DNA of 15,178 nt from Bacillota bacterium. GTDB taxonomy: Bacteria > Bacillota_A > Clostridia > Lachnospirales > WQUN01. How positions within the stretch are numbered: the first letter of the stretch is position 1; each line of letters begins with the position of its first letter. The notes below the pieces were generated by a model, which was not told the DNA's origin, did no database searches, and saw only the letters and a program-made list of their open reading frames with translations. The stretch lies in contig WQTQ01000181.1 in NCBI GenBank assembly GCA_009786175.1, positions 1 through 15,178 of the forward strand, written 5' to 3'. The translations under genes and the position numbers were made by a program. This document shows, piece by piece, positions 1 to 6,918 of the stretch.

Positions 1-1245
1 CGCGTTAAACACAAATGCCGCCAAAAACGCCATGGGAAGCACCAGGCACCAACTGACAATAGTGTCTACAATAAACACAAATTTAGTATCGCCCCCGGCC
101 CGGATTATACCCGTAAAACAAGGCGCGTGGTAGGAAGTAAACACAACAGACAAGCTTAGTATTGTCATAAATTGGCGGGCATAAATCTGTGTTTCCGGGC
201 TAAAATTGAAAAACGAAATAAATAAGTCCCTGGACGCGAAAAGTGTAACCCCGGCTATTATTCCCAGGCAGGCAAATAAAAATTGCATGGTTCTGGCGTA
301 TTGTTTTACCTTATCATAATCCTTACTGCCGACTGTTTTACCAATTATTACGCTGCTTGCGCCGGATGTGCTCCACACCATTACGGTTATTACAGAGTAC
401 AGTATTACGGAAATATTGTTGGCGGCCATTACAGACTCGCCCAAGCGGCCCAAAATAGATACTTTTATTATGCCAATTGTGCCCCAGGAAATATCGCCGC
501 CCATTACAGGTAAGCCGTAACGGAAAAAATCTGCCAGTAACTGCTTGTTTGTTCTGAACAATTCTAAAAAGCGGATTTTTAGGCGTTTATCAATAAAGCG
601 GACATACACAACCATTATAACCGCTTCCATTACACGGGCGGTTAAAGTAGCAACAGCCGCCCCCTGTATGCCAAGCTGTGGGAAGCCAAAATTACCAAAG
701 ATAAGCAAGTAGTTGCCAACTACAGAGATTACTAAGGTTGACAAAGAAACGGCTATACCTATTTTTACAATTTCCACACAGCGCATGGCACCCATTAAGG
801 TTTGGGTAATACAAAAAAACACATAGGAAAAGGCTAAAATACGTATGTATCTCACACCTTCTTCAATTACCCCGTAATCGTTGGTAATAATGCGCAGCAC
901 CTGAGCAGGGAAAATAAGAACAACTACACTGATAAAAAGGCTTACGCCCAATGCCACTTTAAGCCCAATTGCCACAACGGCTTTTACACTGTCCTTATCG
1001 CCCTTGCCCCAGTATTGGGCCGCAATTACCACAAGGGTAGCGGAAATACCCATAACCAAAAAAGACAAAATGTGTTGAACTTGGTTTGCCACCATTACAC
1101 CGGCCACGGCCCGTTCGCCCAACTGCCCTACCATTATGCCGTCCGCAAGGCCTACACTTATAGACAGCAAGTTTTGCAATGCCATTGGTATGGCCAGCAT
1201 CAGCAATGTTTTGTAAAACTCGGGTTTTTTAACCAACCAAGACAT
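1..1245 (-). CDS. MATE family multidrug/cation antiporter (3' end outside window)
   Basis: This is an integral membrane exporter of the MATE family, which uses a Na+ or H+ gradient to expel drugs or metabolites. I translated the minus strand by eye. It opens MSWLVKKPEFYKTLLMLAIP, then shows repeated hydrophobic segments and MATE-like stretches such as LADGIMVGQLGERAVAG, QYWGKGD and, in the second half, IIRAGGDTKFVF. 415 codons are present with no stop up to base 1. The family is usually about 440-460 residues, so roughly the last 30-45 residues are missing at the window edge. The ATG at 1245-1243 is preceded by GGAG about 8 bases away. The gene is divergent from the HelD-like gene, and a perfect inverted repeat overlaps its likely -35 box, which suggests repressor control. 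The family call is firm; the substrate cannot be read from sequence. Confidence 0.9.
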   Translation of the reverse strand, partial: MSWLVKKPEFYKTLLMLAIPMALQNLLSISVGLADGIMVGQLGERAVAGVMVANQVQHILSFLVMGISATLVVIAAQYWGKGDKDSVKAVVAIGLKVALGVSLFISVVVLIFPAQVLRIITNDYGVIEEGVRYIRILAFSYVFFCITQTLMGAMRCVEIVKIGIAVSLSTLVISVVGNYLLIFGNFGFPQLGIQGAAVATLTARVMEAVIMVVYVRFIDKRLKIRFLELFRTNKQLLADFFRYGLPVMGGDISWGTIGIIKVSILGRLGESVMAANNISVILYSVITVMVWSTSGASSVIIGKTVGSKDYDKVKQYARTMQFLFACLGIIAGVTLFASRDLFISFFNFSPETQIYARQFMTILSLSVVFTSYHAPCFTGIIRAGGDTKFVFIVDTIVSWCLVLPMAFLAAFVFNA

Positions 1246-1298
1246 TTAAACGCTCCGTTTGTAAATAAATTGTGTTCATGCCTTCATATTATCACAGA

Positions 1299-1327
1299 AA
1301 TATATGTAATGCTACTATCCGCTTCAA
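1299..1327 (-). promoter_or_regulatory. Likely sigma-A promoter of the MATE gene
   Basis: Read on the minus strand, TTGAAG (1327-1322) is followed after exactly 17 bases by TATATT (1304-1299). This is a good housekeeping-type match about 55 bases before the MATE start codon. The -35 box lies inside the left arm of the inverted repeat at 1323-1353. It is a prediction from sequence only. Confidence 0.55.
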
Positions 1328-1353
1328 CTGGTCAGATTTTCTTACCAGTTGAA
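1323..1353. promoter_or_regulatory. Perfect 10-bp inverted repeat, candidate operator
   Basis: TTCAACTGGT (1323-1332) and ACCAGTTGAA (1344-1353) are exact reverse complements separated by 11 bases. The left arm covers the -35 box of the predicted MATE promoter, and the right arm ends about 28 bases before the extended -10 of the divergent gene. No T-run follows on either strand, so an operator is more likely than a terminator. The AACTGGTCAGA half resembles GntR/FadR-type half-sites, but that resemblance is weak evidence and no regulator gene lies beside it. Confidence 0.5.
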
Positions 1354-1380
1354 ATTTAAAGTGCGTTTGTAGCAAAAATA

Positions 1381-1389
1381 TGGTATAAC
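1381..1389 (+). promoter_or_regulatory. Possible extended -10 promoter of the HelD-like gene
   Basis: TGGTATAAC fits an extended -10 (TGnTATAAt) about 45 bases upstream of the start at 1435. No convincing -35 box lies 16-18 bases before it, so the prediction is weak. Confidence 0.3.
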
Positions 1390-1434
1390 TATGTATCTAT
1401 AGTGTAGAAAGACAAAATGCTAGGAGAATGTCCG

Positions 1435-3567
1435 ATGTTTGAACAATCCGAAATTAATAAACTGGCAACAGTTAAGGAAACTATAATTTCTCAGGTAGGC
1501 GAACTTGGCGAAGAATTAACAAAAAAACGCACAGAAGTGCTGGATGCCCGCAAAGAAATGTGGCGCGAGGCGCGAATGGTTATAAGAGATTTTGACGACG
1601 TGGCAGATTTGTATCTGTTCGCAGAAGAGGTGTCTACCCACCAGCGGCAATATTCCGAAACCAGCAAACAGCTGCTAAAACTTAAAAAAATGCTGAACGA
1701 GCCCTACTTTGCCCGTATAGATTTTACCGAAAAAGGATACAGCAATACAGAGGAAATATATATTGGCAGGTATTCACTTTTTGACGAAAGTACACAAACC
1801 TACCATGTTTACGACTGGCGCGCGCCCATTTCTTCCTTGTATTACGATTACGGCGTTGGCAGTGCCCATTTTGTTGTACCCGGCACAGGGGCCACCATCG
1901 AAGGGGAAATAGCCTTAAAGCGGCAATACCAAATTGAAAAGGGCGAATTGCTGTACCTTTTCGATAACGATCTTGCCATAGATGACGAAATTTTACGGCG
2001 CGAGCTTTCAAAGTCTGCCGATGCAAGTATAAAAATCATCATAAATACAATACAAACAGAGCAAAACAAGGCCATACGTGCCACAGCACACAATGTACTT
2101 GTTCACGGGCCGGCGGGCAGCGGCAAAACATCTGTAGGCCTGCATCGTTTGGCTTACTTGTTGTACCGCGACAGAAACAGCTTAACGTCCGCAAAGGTAC
2201 GGATTTTCTCGCCCAGCCCTATTTTTGCCTCATACATCGCGGGAATAATACCGGAACTTGGCGAAGAAGACGTACAAAACCTAGACTTTCCGGAACTGAT
2301 AAAGGGCTTGGCTAAAGACCGCCGCCCATTCCACGGGCTTTATCAGCAGATAGATTATATGGTTGCCCACCCGCAAAACGATGCCCGCAACATGTGGCTT
2401 ACACATAAATACACCCCCGCTTTCCTGGACGAGTTGGAAAGCTACGTGGCAAACTACACCCCATCCTTTGAAGATGTGATGTTTAACAACGATAAGCTTT
2501 GCAGCAGCAAGCGGCTGGAGGAACTTTACGAAGACCGCACCGCCAGCAGCACTTTAAAAAGCAAAACAGACCGTGTCATGTCCTATGTAGAGCGTACTTA
2601 CGCCGATTATTTCCAAGTCAAGCATAGGGAAATAACAGAGTTGTTCAACAGTATCCATGACGAAAACTTTAGCGACCATGAAATTCGTGTAAAATTTGAC
2701 GAAGAAAAAAACACTGTAATCCGGGACTTAAGAAACCGGCTTCGTCCCACGTCCTCACGGCTATACGGGCGGTTTTTGAAAAGTTACGCCTACAAAACAG
2801 GCCTGCCCCACAATTTAGCCAGGCAAGCCATTGAAATGGAAAAAATCTACTACGAAGACGCACTGATAATGTTTTACATCGACATTTTAACCGGCCAAGT
2901 AGCTCAAGATAAAACCGTAAGGCATATTTTACTGGACGAAGCGCAAGATCTAAGCCATGTACACCACCGGATCCTAAACAAACTGTACGTCTCCAGCAAT
3001 TTCACCATACTTGCAGACGCAAACCAGGCCCTGTACAAAGGGATAAACCTGGACAGCATAGACGAGCTAAAAGCACTTTATCCAACGGCGCAAGACATTC
3101 CGCTGCTAAAAAGTTATCGCTCTACCTACGAGATAAACGCTTTTGCCGCGCAATTTTTACAAACCCCCAACCACAATGCGTCCTACACCCGCCACGGGGA
3201 CCGGCCACAGGTAATAGAGGCCACAAACCCCGTATCTGCTGTATTAGAAATTTTACAGCAACTGCCGGATAGCTACAACACAGTGGGAATACTGTTGCCT
3301 ACTGCCGGTGAGGCCGTAAAATTCCACGGACAGCTAAATAAGGCCTACCCGAAAAGCAGCCGTAAATTACAGCTTATTGCCGACGAAAACAACGAATTTG
3401 CGCCCGGTGTAATGGTCATGGCAGTACCTTTCGCAAAAGGACTGGAATTTGATGTGGTCATCTGCCCCGGCTACGGTTCCCCCGGTTTTGAGGGCGAACT
3501 TGGCAGCAGACTGATGTACTTGATATGCACACGGGCGTTGCACCGGTTATACTTGATAAAAGCGTAG
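1435..3567 (+). CDS. helD: HelD-like RNA polymerase recycling ATPase (UvrD/Rep superfamily 1)
   Basis: HelD binds RNA polymerase, frees stalled or post-termination complexes from nucleic acid and recycles the enzyme using ATP. The 710-residue product has the family layout: a charged N-terminal coiled-coil arm (about residues 1-90), the HelD-typical VYDWRAPISSLYYD block near 125-138, a Q-motif-like TEQNKAIR, Walker A GPAGSGKTS at 225-233, an inserted region of about 250 residues, Walker B LLDEAQD near 500, and C-terminal motifs KGLEFD (668-673) and CTRALHRL. I chose the ATG at 1435 over the in-frame ATG at 1417 because AGGAG (1422-1426) sits 8 bases before 1435 and after 1417. B. subtilis HelD is about 774 residues, so this one is slightly short. 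A different UvrD-like helicase is possible but less likely. The next gene begins 13 bases after the stop. Confidence 0.82.
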   Translation: MFEQSEINKLATVKETIISQVGELGEELTKKRTEVLDARKEMWREARMVIRDFDDVADLYLFAEEVSTHQRQYSETSKQLLKLKKMLNEPYFARIDFTEKGYSNTEEIYIGRYSLFDESTQTYHVYDWRAPISSLYYDYGVGSAHFVVPGTGATIEGEIALKRQYQIEKGELLYLFDNDLAIDDEILRRELSKSADASIKIIINTIQTEQNKAIRATAHNVLVHGPAGSGKTSVGLHRLAYLLYRDRNSLTSAKVRIFSPSPIFASYIAGIIPELGEEDVQNLDFPELIKGLAKDRRPFHGLYQQIDYMVAHPQNDARNMWLTHKYTPAFLDELESYVANYTPSFEDVMFNNDKLCSSKRLEELYEDRTASSTLKSKTDRVMSYVERTYADYFQVKHREITELFNSIHDENFSDHEIRVKFDEEKNTVIRDLRNRLRPTSSRLYGRFLKSYAYKTGLPHNLARQAIEMEKIYYEDALIMFYIDILTGQVAQDKTVRHILLDEAQDLSHVHHRILNKLYVSSNFTILADANQALYKGINLDSIDELKALYPTAQDIPLLKSYRSTYEINAFAAQFLQTPNHNASYTRHGDRPQVIEATNPVSAVLEILQQLPDSYNTVGILLPTAGEAVKFHGQLNKAYPKSSRKLQLIADENNEFAPGVMVMAVPFAKGLEFDVVICPGYGSPGFEGELGSRLMYLICTRALHRLYLIKA

Positions 3568-3580
3568 AGGCGGTAAAAAT

Positions 3581-4444
3581 ATGATACATTTGGCAGAAGG
3601 CTGGCGCGACTATATACTTTTAGACGCGGGCAACGGCGAAAAACTAGAAAAATGGGGCGGCGTAACCGTTGTAAGGCCGGACCCGCAGGCGTTTTGGCCA
3701 CGCAGCCCCAAAGCGGACTGGAACAGCCCGGATATGTACTACCACCGCAGTAAATCCGGCGGCGGTCACTGGGAAATACTTGGTAAAAACGTACCGGATC
3801 AATGGCAAATTGGATATAAAGGACTAAAATTTCATATTCGCCCAACAGGGTTTAAACACATGGGACTGTTCCCGGAGCAAGCCGTAAACTGGCAATGGCT
3901 GAGGGAAAAGCTGCAAAACCCTGCAAACCGGCCCAAAGTGCTAAACTTGTTTGCCTACACCGGCGGCGCAACTTTAGCCTGCTTAAACGCCGGGGCAAGC
4001 GTTACCCACATAGATGCCGCAAAAGGCATGAACAGATGGGCAAAAGATAACATCGCACTATCCGGGCTTGACGGCGTACACCACCGCATAATGGAAGACG
4101 ATGCCCTAAAATTTGTGCTGCGCGAAGGGCGGCGAGGCAGCCTTTATGACGGCATAATTATGGACCCGCCGGTATTTGGGCGGGGCCCCGGCGGCGAAAT
4201 GTGGAAGCTGGAAGAACGCCTTTTTGAACTGGCCGAAGCCTGCACCCGCATTTTATCGCAAAACCCCAAGTTCATGCTTATAAACGCGTACACAGCAGGG
4301 TTTTCCCCTACGGTATACGGCAACATCCTTTCTATTGCCACAAAAAAGTTTGGCGGAAAAGTTACTGTGGGCGAAATTGGCCTGGGTGCCAAAAGCGGTG
4401 TTGTTCTTCCTTGTGGCATGTATGCACGGTGGGAAAGTGAATAG
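3581..4444 (+). CDS. Class I SAM-dependent methyltransferase, COG1092/RlmI-like
   Basis: This is a probable cytosolic S-adenosylmethionine-dependent methyltransferase of 287 residues. It contains motif I, LNLFAYTGGATLA, at 121-133 (SAM-binding loop), an acidic residue D145 at the end of the next strand, and the post-motif block MDPPVFGRG at 194-202. The DPPxFGRG form is typical of the COG1092 group, which includes 23S rRNA cytosine methyltransferases such as RlmI and RlmK. The roughly 75-residue N-terminal PUA domain of full RlmI (about 396 residues) is not evident, so rRNA is only a possible substrate. The ribosome binding site AGAGGCGG overlaps the stop codon of the HelD-like gene, so the two are probably co-transcribed. 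A convergent stem-loop follows the stop. Confidence 0.82.
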   Translation: MIHLAEGWRDYILLDAGNGEKLEKWGGVTVVRPDPQAFWPRSPKADWNSPDMYYHRSKSGGGHWEILGKNVPDQWQIGYKGLKFHIRPTGFKHMGLFPEQAVNWQWLREKLQNPANRPKVLNLFAYTGGATLACLNAGASVTHIDAAKGMNRWAKDNIALSGLDGVHHRIMEDDALKFVLREGRRGSLYDGIIMDPPVFGRGPGGEMWKLEERLFELAEACTRILSQNPKFMLINAYTAGFSPTVYGNILSIATKKFGGKVTVGEIGLGAKSGVVLPCGMYARWESE

Positions 4445-4454
4445 GTAAATTCCA

Positions 4455-4491
4455 AAAAGCCCGCCTTAGTGTTAGACCAAAGCGGACTTTT
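4455..4491 (-). terminator. Stem-loop terminator between convergent genes, stronger on minus strand
   Basis: Arms 4455-4470 and 4476-4491 flank a 5-base loop (GTTAG). In minus-strand RNA all 16 positions pair (13 Watson-Crick, 3 G-U) and a run of U residues ends the stem, giving a good intrinsic terminator for the regulator and peptide genes. In plus-strand RNA the same three positions become C-A or A-C mismatches, so it is a weaker terminator for the methyltransferase transcript, although TTTT still follows. Confidence 0.75.
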
Positions 4492-4507
4492 CATTGCTTT
4501 TACAACT

Positions 4508-4642
4508 TTACGGCAGTTCACATACTAATATAATTGGTGTTTCCGGAAGAGGATCCTTGCCATCAATAACGGCGTAAGTAACCACGCTGAAGCCCAATAC
4601 TAACACAAGGATCATTAACATACTTATTACTTTTTTTCTCAT
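4508..4642 (-). CDS. Small secreted-type peptide (44 aa), candidate signal pro-peptide of the RRNPP-like regulator
   Basis: This short gene encodes 44 residues. A basic start (MRKK) leads into a hydrophobic stretch at about residues 5-22, then VTYA at 21-24, a plausible signal peptidase site. A 20-residue polar tail follows, VIDGKDPLPETPIILVCELP, containing three prolines besides the terminal one and a single cysteine. Its ATG overlaps the TGA stop of the TPR regulator (ATGA). A very strong Shine-Dalgarno, GGGGAGGTGA (4659-4650), lies within the regulator's last codons, 7 bases from the start, so it is translationally coupled. Small exported peptides directly after an XRE/TPR regulator are the hallmark of RRNPP pairs such as PlcR-PapR and NprR-NprX, whose active peptides come from the C-terminal end. 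The signalling role is inferred. A plain small membrane or exported peptide is the alternative. Confidence 0.72.
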   Translation of the reverse strand: MRKKVISMLMILVLVLGFSVVTYAVIDGKDPLPETPIILVCELP

Positions 4643-5934
4643 TGCAGGTTCACCTCCCCACGTATTATTTTTCTAAGAATACGGTTTTCAATTTCTGATA
4701 TTTCAAAAGATTTTGAAACCTTTCTTGTTTTTATATAGTGCTGTTTAAGCAGCTTGCAATACTCCAATGCCTTAAAATGTTGGTACTCTTCCACCAAGTA
4801 AGGAATTGTCACAGTCTCTATATATTCAAGTGATTCTTTTTCGCCAAGAGTTAAAGAATGGCCCAAGGATTCAAACAAAATGGAATATTTTTTACTATCG
4901 GATAAGGTCATTCCTTCATCTAGCAGATCACTCAACCCGGGAAATTTTGCTTGTACACGCTTTCCTCCTAAAATAAGACAATGTATCTTCTGGTATAGAT
5001 TTTCTAAATAGAAATCTTTGTCGTCCTGAAAGAGCTCAAATGCCCGGTTAAAGTAGCGTATCGCTTCTATCCATTCCTTCTTTTCCTTGTGCAGGCAGCC
5101 ATAATTATGAGTAATTATTCCGACATATACATCATTGTTGTCACTTTTTGCTTGTATTAAAGATTTGTCCAACAATCTTTTTGCGATATGCACCTCGCCT
5201 ATTTCTATATAGTTAGCAGCAAGAAGATTGCCAAAATACAACTCCAAATCTTTCAATATATCGCCTTTGTGGTTTGCGCGGAATTCCTGTGCAAATTTTA
5301 TCGTATGAAATGGCAGGCATAGATTTGAATAGCAAGCAGCTATGTTGTAATAAATCCCATCTTCTTGATTATAAGCATTCTCTCTTAAATCATATGCCTT
5401 CAGATAGAAGCATAACGCTTCTTTTTTAAGACCCCGGCGGAAATGTAATGAACCTATGGAAAAATAATAGTAGTACATATTCGCAAGATTTGTTTCATCT
5501 AAAAACTCACGCGACATATTAAGGCATTCTTCAGCGTCGGTAAGGTTTCTTTCTGCCATATACAAATTTGCTTCAAATATCCGGTATCTAGTTATTTTTT
5601 CATGTTCATATGGCAGATGAAGTATAACTGACACTTCTTTCTTTATTACATTCGCTTCATCCAAATTCTTGGCTTTGATTGACTCGTACCACCTTTGAAG
5701 ACGAAAGCTAAAAGCAAGGAGTTCCTCTCTAGTTAACGGAGCGTCTCCTATACCCAAAGCTTTTTTTATTGCGTTCAGCATAGTTTCGTTACAGTCCGTT
5801 TCCCCCCGCTCCACACGGCTGAGTGTTGGGATACTGTATCCTGTAATATGCGATACATACTCCAGCGAAAATTCCTTTAATGTTCTGATTTTTCTAATTC
5901 TTTCTCCTAACGTCATTGTAACTTCATTTTCCAT
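4639..5934 (-). CDS. XRE-HTH/TPR transcriptional regulator, RRNPP (PlcR/NprR/Rgg)-like
   Basis: This is a cytosolic DNA-binding regulator of 431 residues. An XRE-type helix-turn-helix spans about 8-61 (LGERIRKIRTLKEFS, then TGYSIPTLSRVERGE with the recognition helix). From about 75 to the end it is all-helical with tetratricopeptide-like repeats, for example YYYFSIGSLHFRRGLKKEA and ITHNYGCLHKEKKEWIEAI. HTH plus C-terminal TPR at this length is the architecture of RRNPP regulators, in which the TPR domain binds a re-imported peptide. The start at 5934 has TAGGAGGTGA 6 bases upstream. An earlier out-of-frame ATG at 5939 is too close to the ribosome binding site. The stop overlaps a small secreted-peptide gene. 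The gene is divergent from the LoaP/exporter operon, its most obvious target. The class is well supported; peptide sensing and target are inferred. Confidence 0.82.
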   Translation of the reverse strand: MENEVTMTLGERIRKIRTLKEFSLEYVSHITGYSIPTLSRVERGETDCNETMLNAIKKALGIGDAPLTREELLAFSFRLQRWYESIKAKNLDEANVIKKEVSVILHLPYEHEKITRYRIFEANLYMAERNLTDAEECLNMSREFLDETNLANMYYYYFSIGSLHFRRGLKKEALCFYLKAYDLRENAYNQEDGIYYNIAACYSNLCLPFHTIKFAQEFRANHKGDILKDLELYFGNLLAANYIEIGEVHIAKRLLDKSLIQAKSDNNDVYVGIITHNYGCLHKEKKEWIEAIRYFNRAFELFQDDKDFYLENLYQKIHCLILGGKRVQAKFPGLSDLLDEGMTLSDSKKYSILFESLGHSLTLGEKESLEYIETVTIPYLVEEYQHFKALEYCKLLKQHYIKTRKVSKSFEISEIENRILRKIIRGEVNLQ

Positions 5935-5971
5935 TCCATGTCACCTCCTAATTTTTTCACGCACAACTCAT

Positions 5972-5985
5972 TTTGCACAAGCAAA
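5972..5985. promoter_or_regulatory. Short inverted repeat at the regulator start site, candidate autoregulatory operator
   Basis: TTTGC-ACAA-GCAAA is a 5+5 bp inverted repeat touching the -10 box and predicted start point of the regulator promoter. It overlaps one of two direct GCACAA copies (5961-5966 and 5975-5980, 14 bases apart). Another TTGC/GCAA palindrome occurs at 6090-6098. The arms are short, so chance occurrence is possible. Confidence 0.25.
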
Positions 5986-6013
5986 TTATACACTATTTGT
6001 ATGTCTGTGAAAA
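5985..6013 (-). promoter_or_regulatory. Predicted promoter of the TPR regulator and peptide gene
   Basis: On the minus strand a perfect TATAAT (5990-5985) lies 17 bases after TTTTCA (6013-6008), a moderate -35. The predicted transcript starts near 5978, leaving a leader of about 44 bases before the start codon at 5934. It is a sequence-based prediction with a strong -10 and a modest -35. Confidence 0.6.
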
Positions 6014-6157
6014 TGTTTTGCTGAAAAATGGTGAAACTTACCTTTTTTCCGAATTTTCATACATTACATATCCGTGACCAACTGTATTGTTGCGGCAAAA
6101 ACACAACATTTATGATGGTGTAATGACGCCAATATTTGCCCGCATAAAATCGCGTGT

Positions 6158-6186
6158 TTGTGAAAAATTTAGTCGTTGCATATTTA
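6158..6186 (+). promoter_or_regulatory. Possible promoter of the LoaP/exporter operon
   Basis: TTGTGA (6158-6163) and TATTTA (6181-6186) are separated by 17 bases. The start point would be near 6193, giving a leader of about 140 bases that contains the hairpin at 6228-6252. Both boxes deviate from consensus, which suits a regulated promoter but also leaves the call uncertain. The rest of the 394-base gap (5940-6333) holds the divergent regulator promoter and AT-rich DNA with no supportable gene. Confidence 0.4.
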
Positions 6187-6227
6187 TAAAAGGGGTCCCA
6201 TAATAACCATACAAGTACTCATTAGCC

Positions 6228-6252
6228 CTTTGGAAAGCAGAGCTTGCCAAAG
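6228..6252 (+). promoter_or_regulatory. Leader RNA hairpin, candidate LoaP recognition element
   Basis: CTTTGG (6228-6233) pairs with CCAAAG (6247-6252). Inside it AAGC (6235-6238) pairs with GCTT (6242-6245) around an AGA triloop, with one A-G mismatch (6234 and 6246) between the two helices. No U-run follows, so it is not a terminator. It sits about 80 bases before the LoaP start in the presumed leader. LoaP proteins are known to bind a small hairpin in the 5' leader of the operon they control, so this is the natural candidate. I have not compared it to the published element base by base. Confidence 0.5.
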
Positions 6253-6333
6253 AACGCAGTGAAGATCATAACATCGGTATTGCATAGAACAAGACCCGGT
6301 TGTTTTTACAGTCGGCCCAAATGAGGTGCGTCT

Positions 6334-6897
6334 ATGGAAAGCGTTGGATTGTATTGGTATGTCTTATTTGTAAGGACAGGACTTGAAGAACGGTTGGTTA
6401 AAATACTAAATAATGAGCTTAACAGCCAATTGGCAACATCATTTATATTGGAAAAGATTTTCGTTTTCAGGCGGCAAGGTAAAAAAACCCTTTTTAGTAA
6501 AAATTGTTTCCCCGGGTATATGTTTTTAGAATCTAAACTACCGGCACCAAATTTTGCTGCGTATATGTTTCCTATATTGCGCAGATATGATGATATTTAC
6601 AGGTTTCTTACAAATGGGGACAAACAGAATTACAATAATATTGCTATGAATAAAGAAGAACAGTCCGAATTAAGCAGGCTGTTTGGGAAAGAACGCCGTA
6701 TAGATATTTCAACAGGGTTTAAAGACGGTGATTCCATACGGGTTCATTCCGGGCCGTTAGCCGGGCATGAAAGCAAGATTTTGAAAATAAACAAAAATAG
6801 ACAAAACGCTGTTATAGCAATAAATATGTTTGGTAATGTGTCAGAGGTATCTGTTGGGTTTGATGTTATTGAAAAAATGCCGCATATGCAATTGTAA
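6334..6897 (+). CDS. loaP: LoaP-like NusG paralogue, processive antiterminator
   Basis: This 187-residue cytosolic protein has the NusG layout. An NGN domain spans about residues 6-95 (LYWYVLFVRTGLEERLVKIL, then KNCFPGYMFLE at 57-66, matching the conserved F-x-GY-x-F segment). A KOW domain spans about 130-182 (FKDGDSIRVHSGPLAGHESKILKINKN). NusG paralogues of this type at the head of Bacillota biosynthetic or export operons are LoaP proteins. They ride on RNA polymerase and suppress termination through long operons. Here it is the first gene of a tightly packed operon of about 7.7 kb. GAGGTG 5 bases before the ATG supports the start. It begins 400 bases from the divergent TPR regulator, so the two probably act in series. 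It is not housekeeping NusG, since it lies outside the secE-nusG-rplK context and inside an accessory operon. Confidence 0.85.
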   Translation: MESVGLYWYVLFVRTGLEERLVKILNNELNSQLATSFILEKIFVFRRQGKKTLFSKNCFPGYMFLESKLPAPNFAAYMFPILRRYDDIYRFLTNGDKQNYNNIAMNKEEQSELSRLFGKERRIDISTGFKDGDSIRVHSGPLAGHESKILKINKNRQNAVIAINMFGNVSEVSVGFDVIEKMPHMQL

Positions 6898-6901
6898 AAG
6901 A

Positions 6902-6918
6902 TAGGAGCCGCTGTCCTA
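6902..6918 (+). promoter_or_regulatory. Short hairpin that could mask the phosphatase ribosome binding site
   Basis: TAGGA (6902-6906) and TCCTA (6914-6918) are perfect complements around a 7-base loop. They place most of the AGGAG Shine-Dalgarno (6903-6907) in a 5-bp stem that ends directly before the ATG at 6919. The SD-to-start spacing is also long (11 bases). The structure could lower phosphatase translation relative to its neighbours. It is small and may be fortuitous. Confidence 0.3.

Noticed and set aside
1323..1353. Inverted repeat as an intrinsic terminator
   Set aside because: The stem is not GC-rich, the loop is 11 bases and no T-run follows on either strand; it overlaps a promoter instead.
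283..1359. Open frames on the plus strand across the MATE gene
   Set aside because: They are antisense to a clear MATE protein and have low-complexity, unlikely compositions.
1417..1434. Longer start of the HelD-like gene at 1417
   Set aside because: The only good ribosome binding site, AGGAG, lies downstream of 1417 and fits the ATG at 1435.
4144..4521. 125-codon minus-strand frame entering the methyltransferase
   Set aside because: It is antisense to conserved methyltransferase motifs, runs through the terminator and has no ribosome binding site.
6121..6204. 26-codon plus-strand frame in the divergent region (starts MTPIFARIKS)
   Set aside because: No properly spaced ribosome binding site, and it runs across the predicted promoter, so chance is the simpler explanation.
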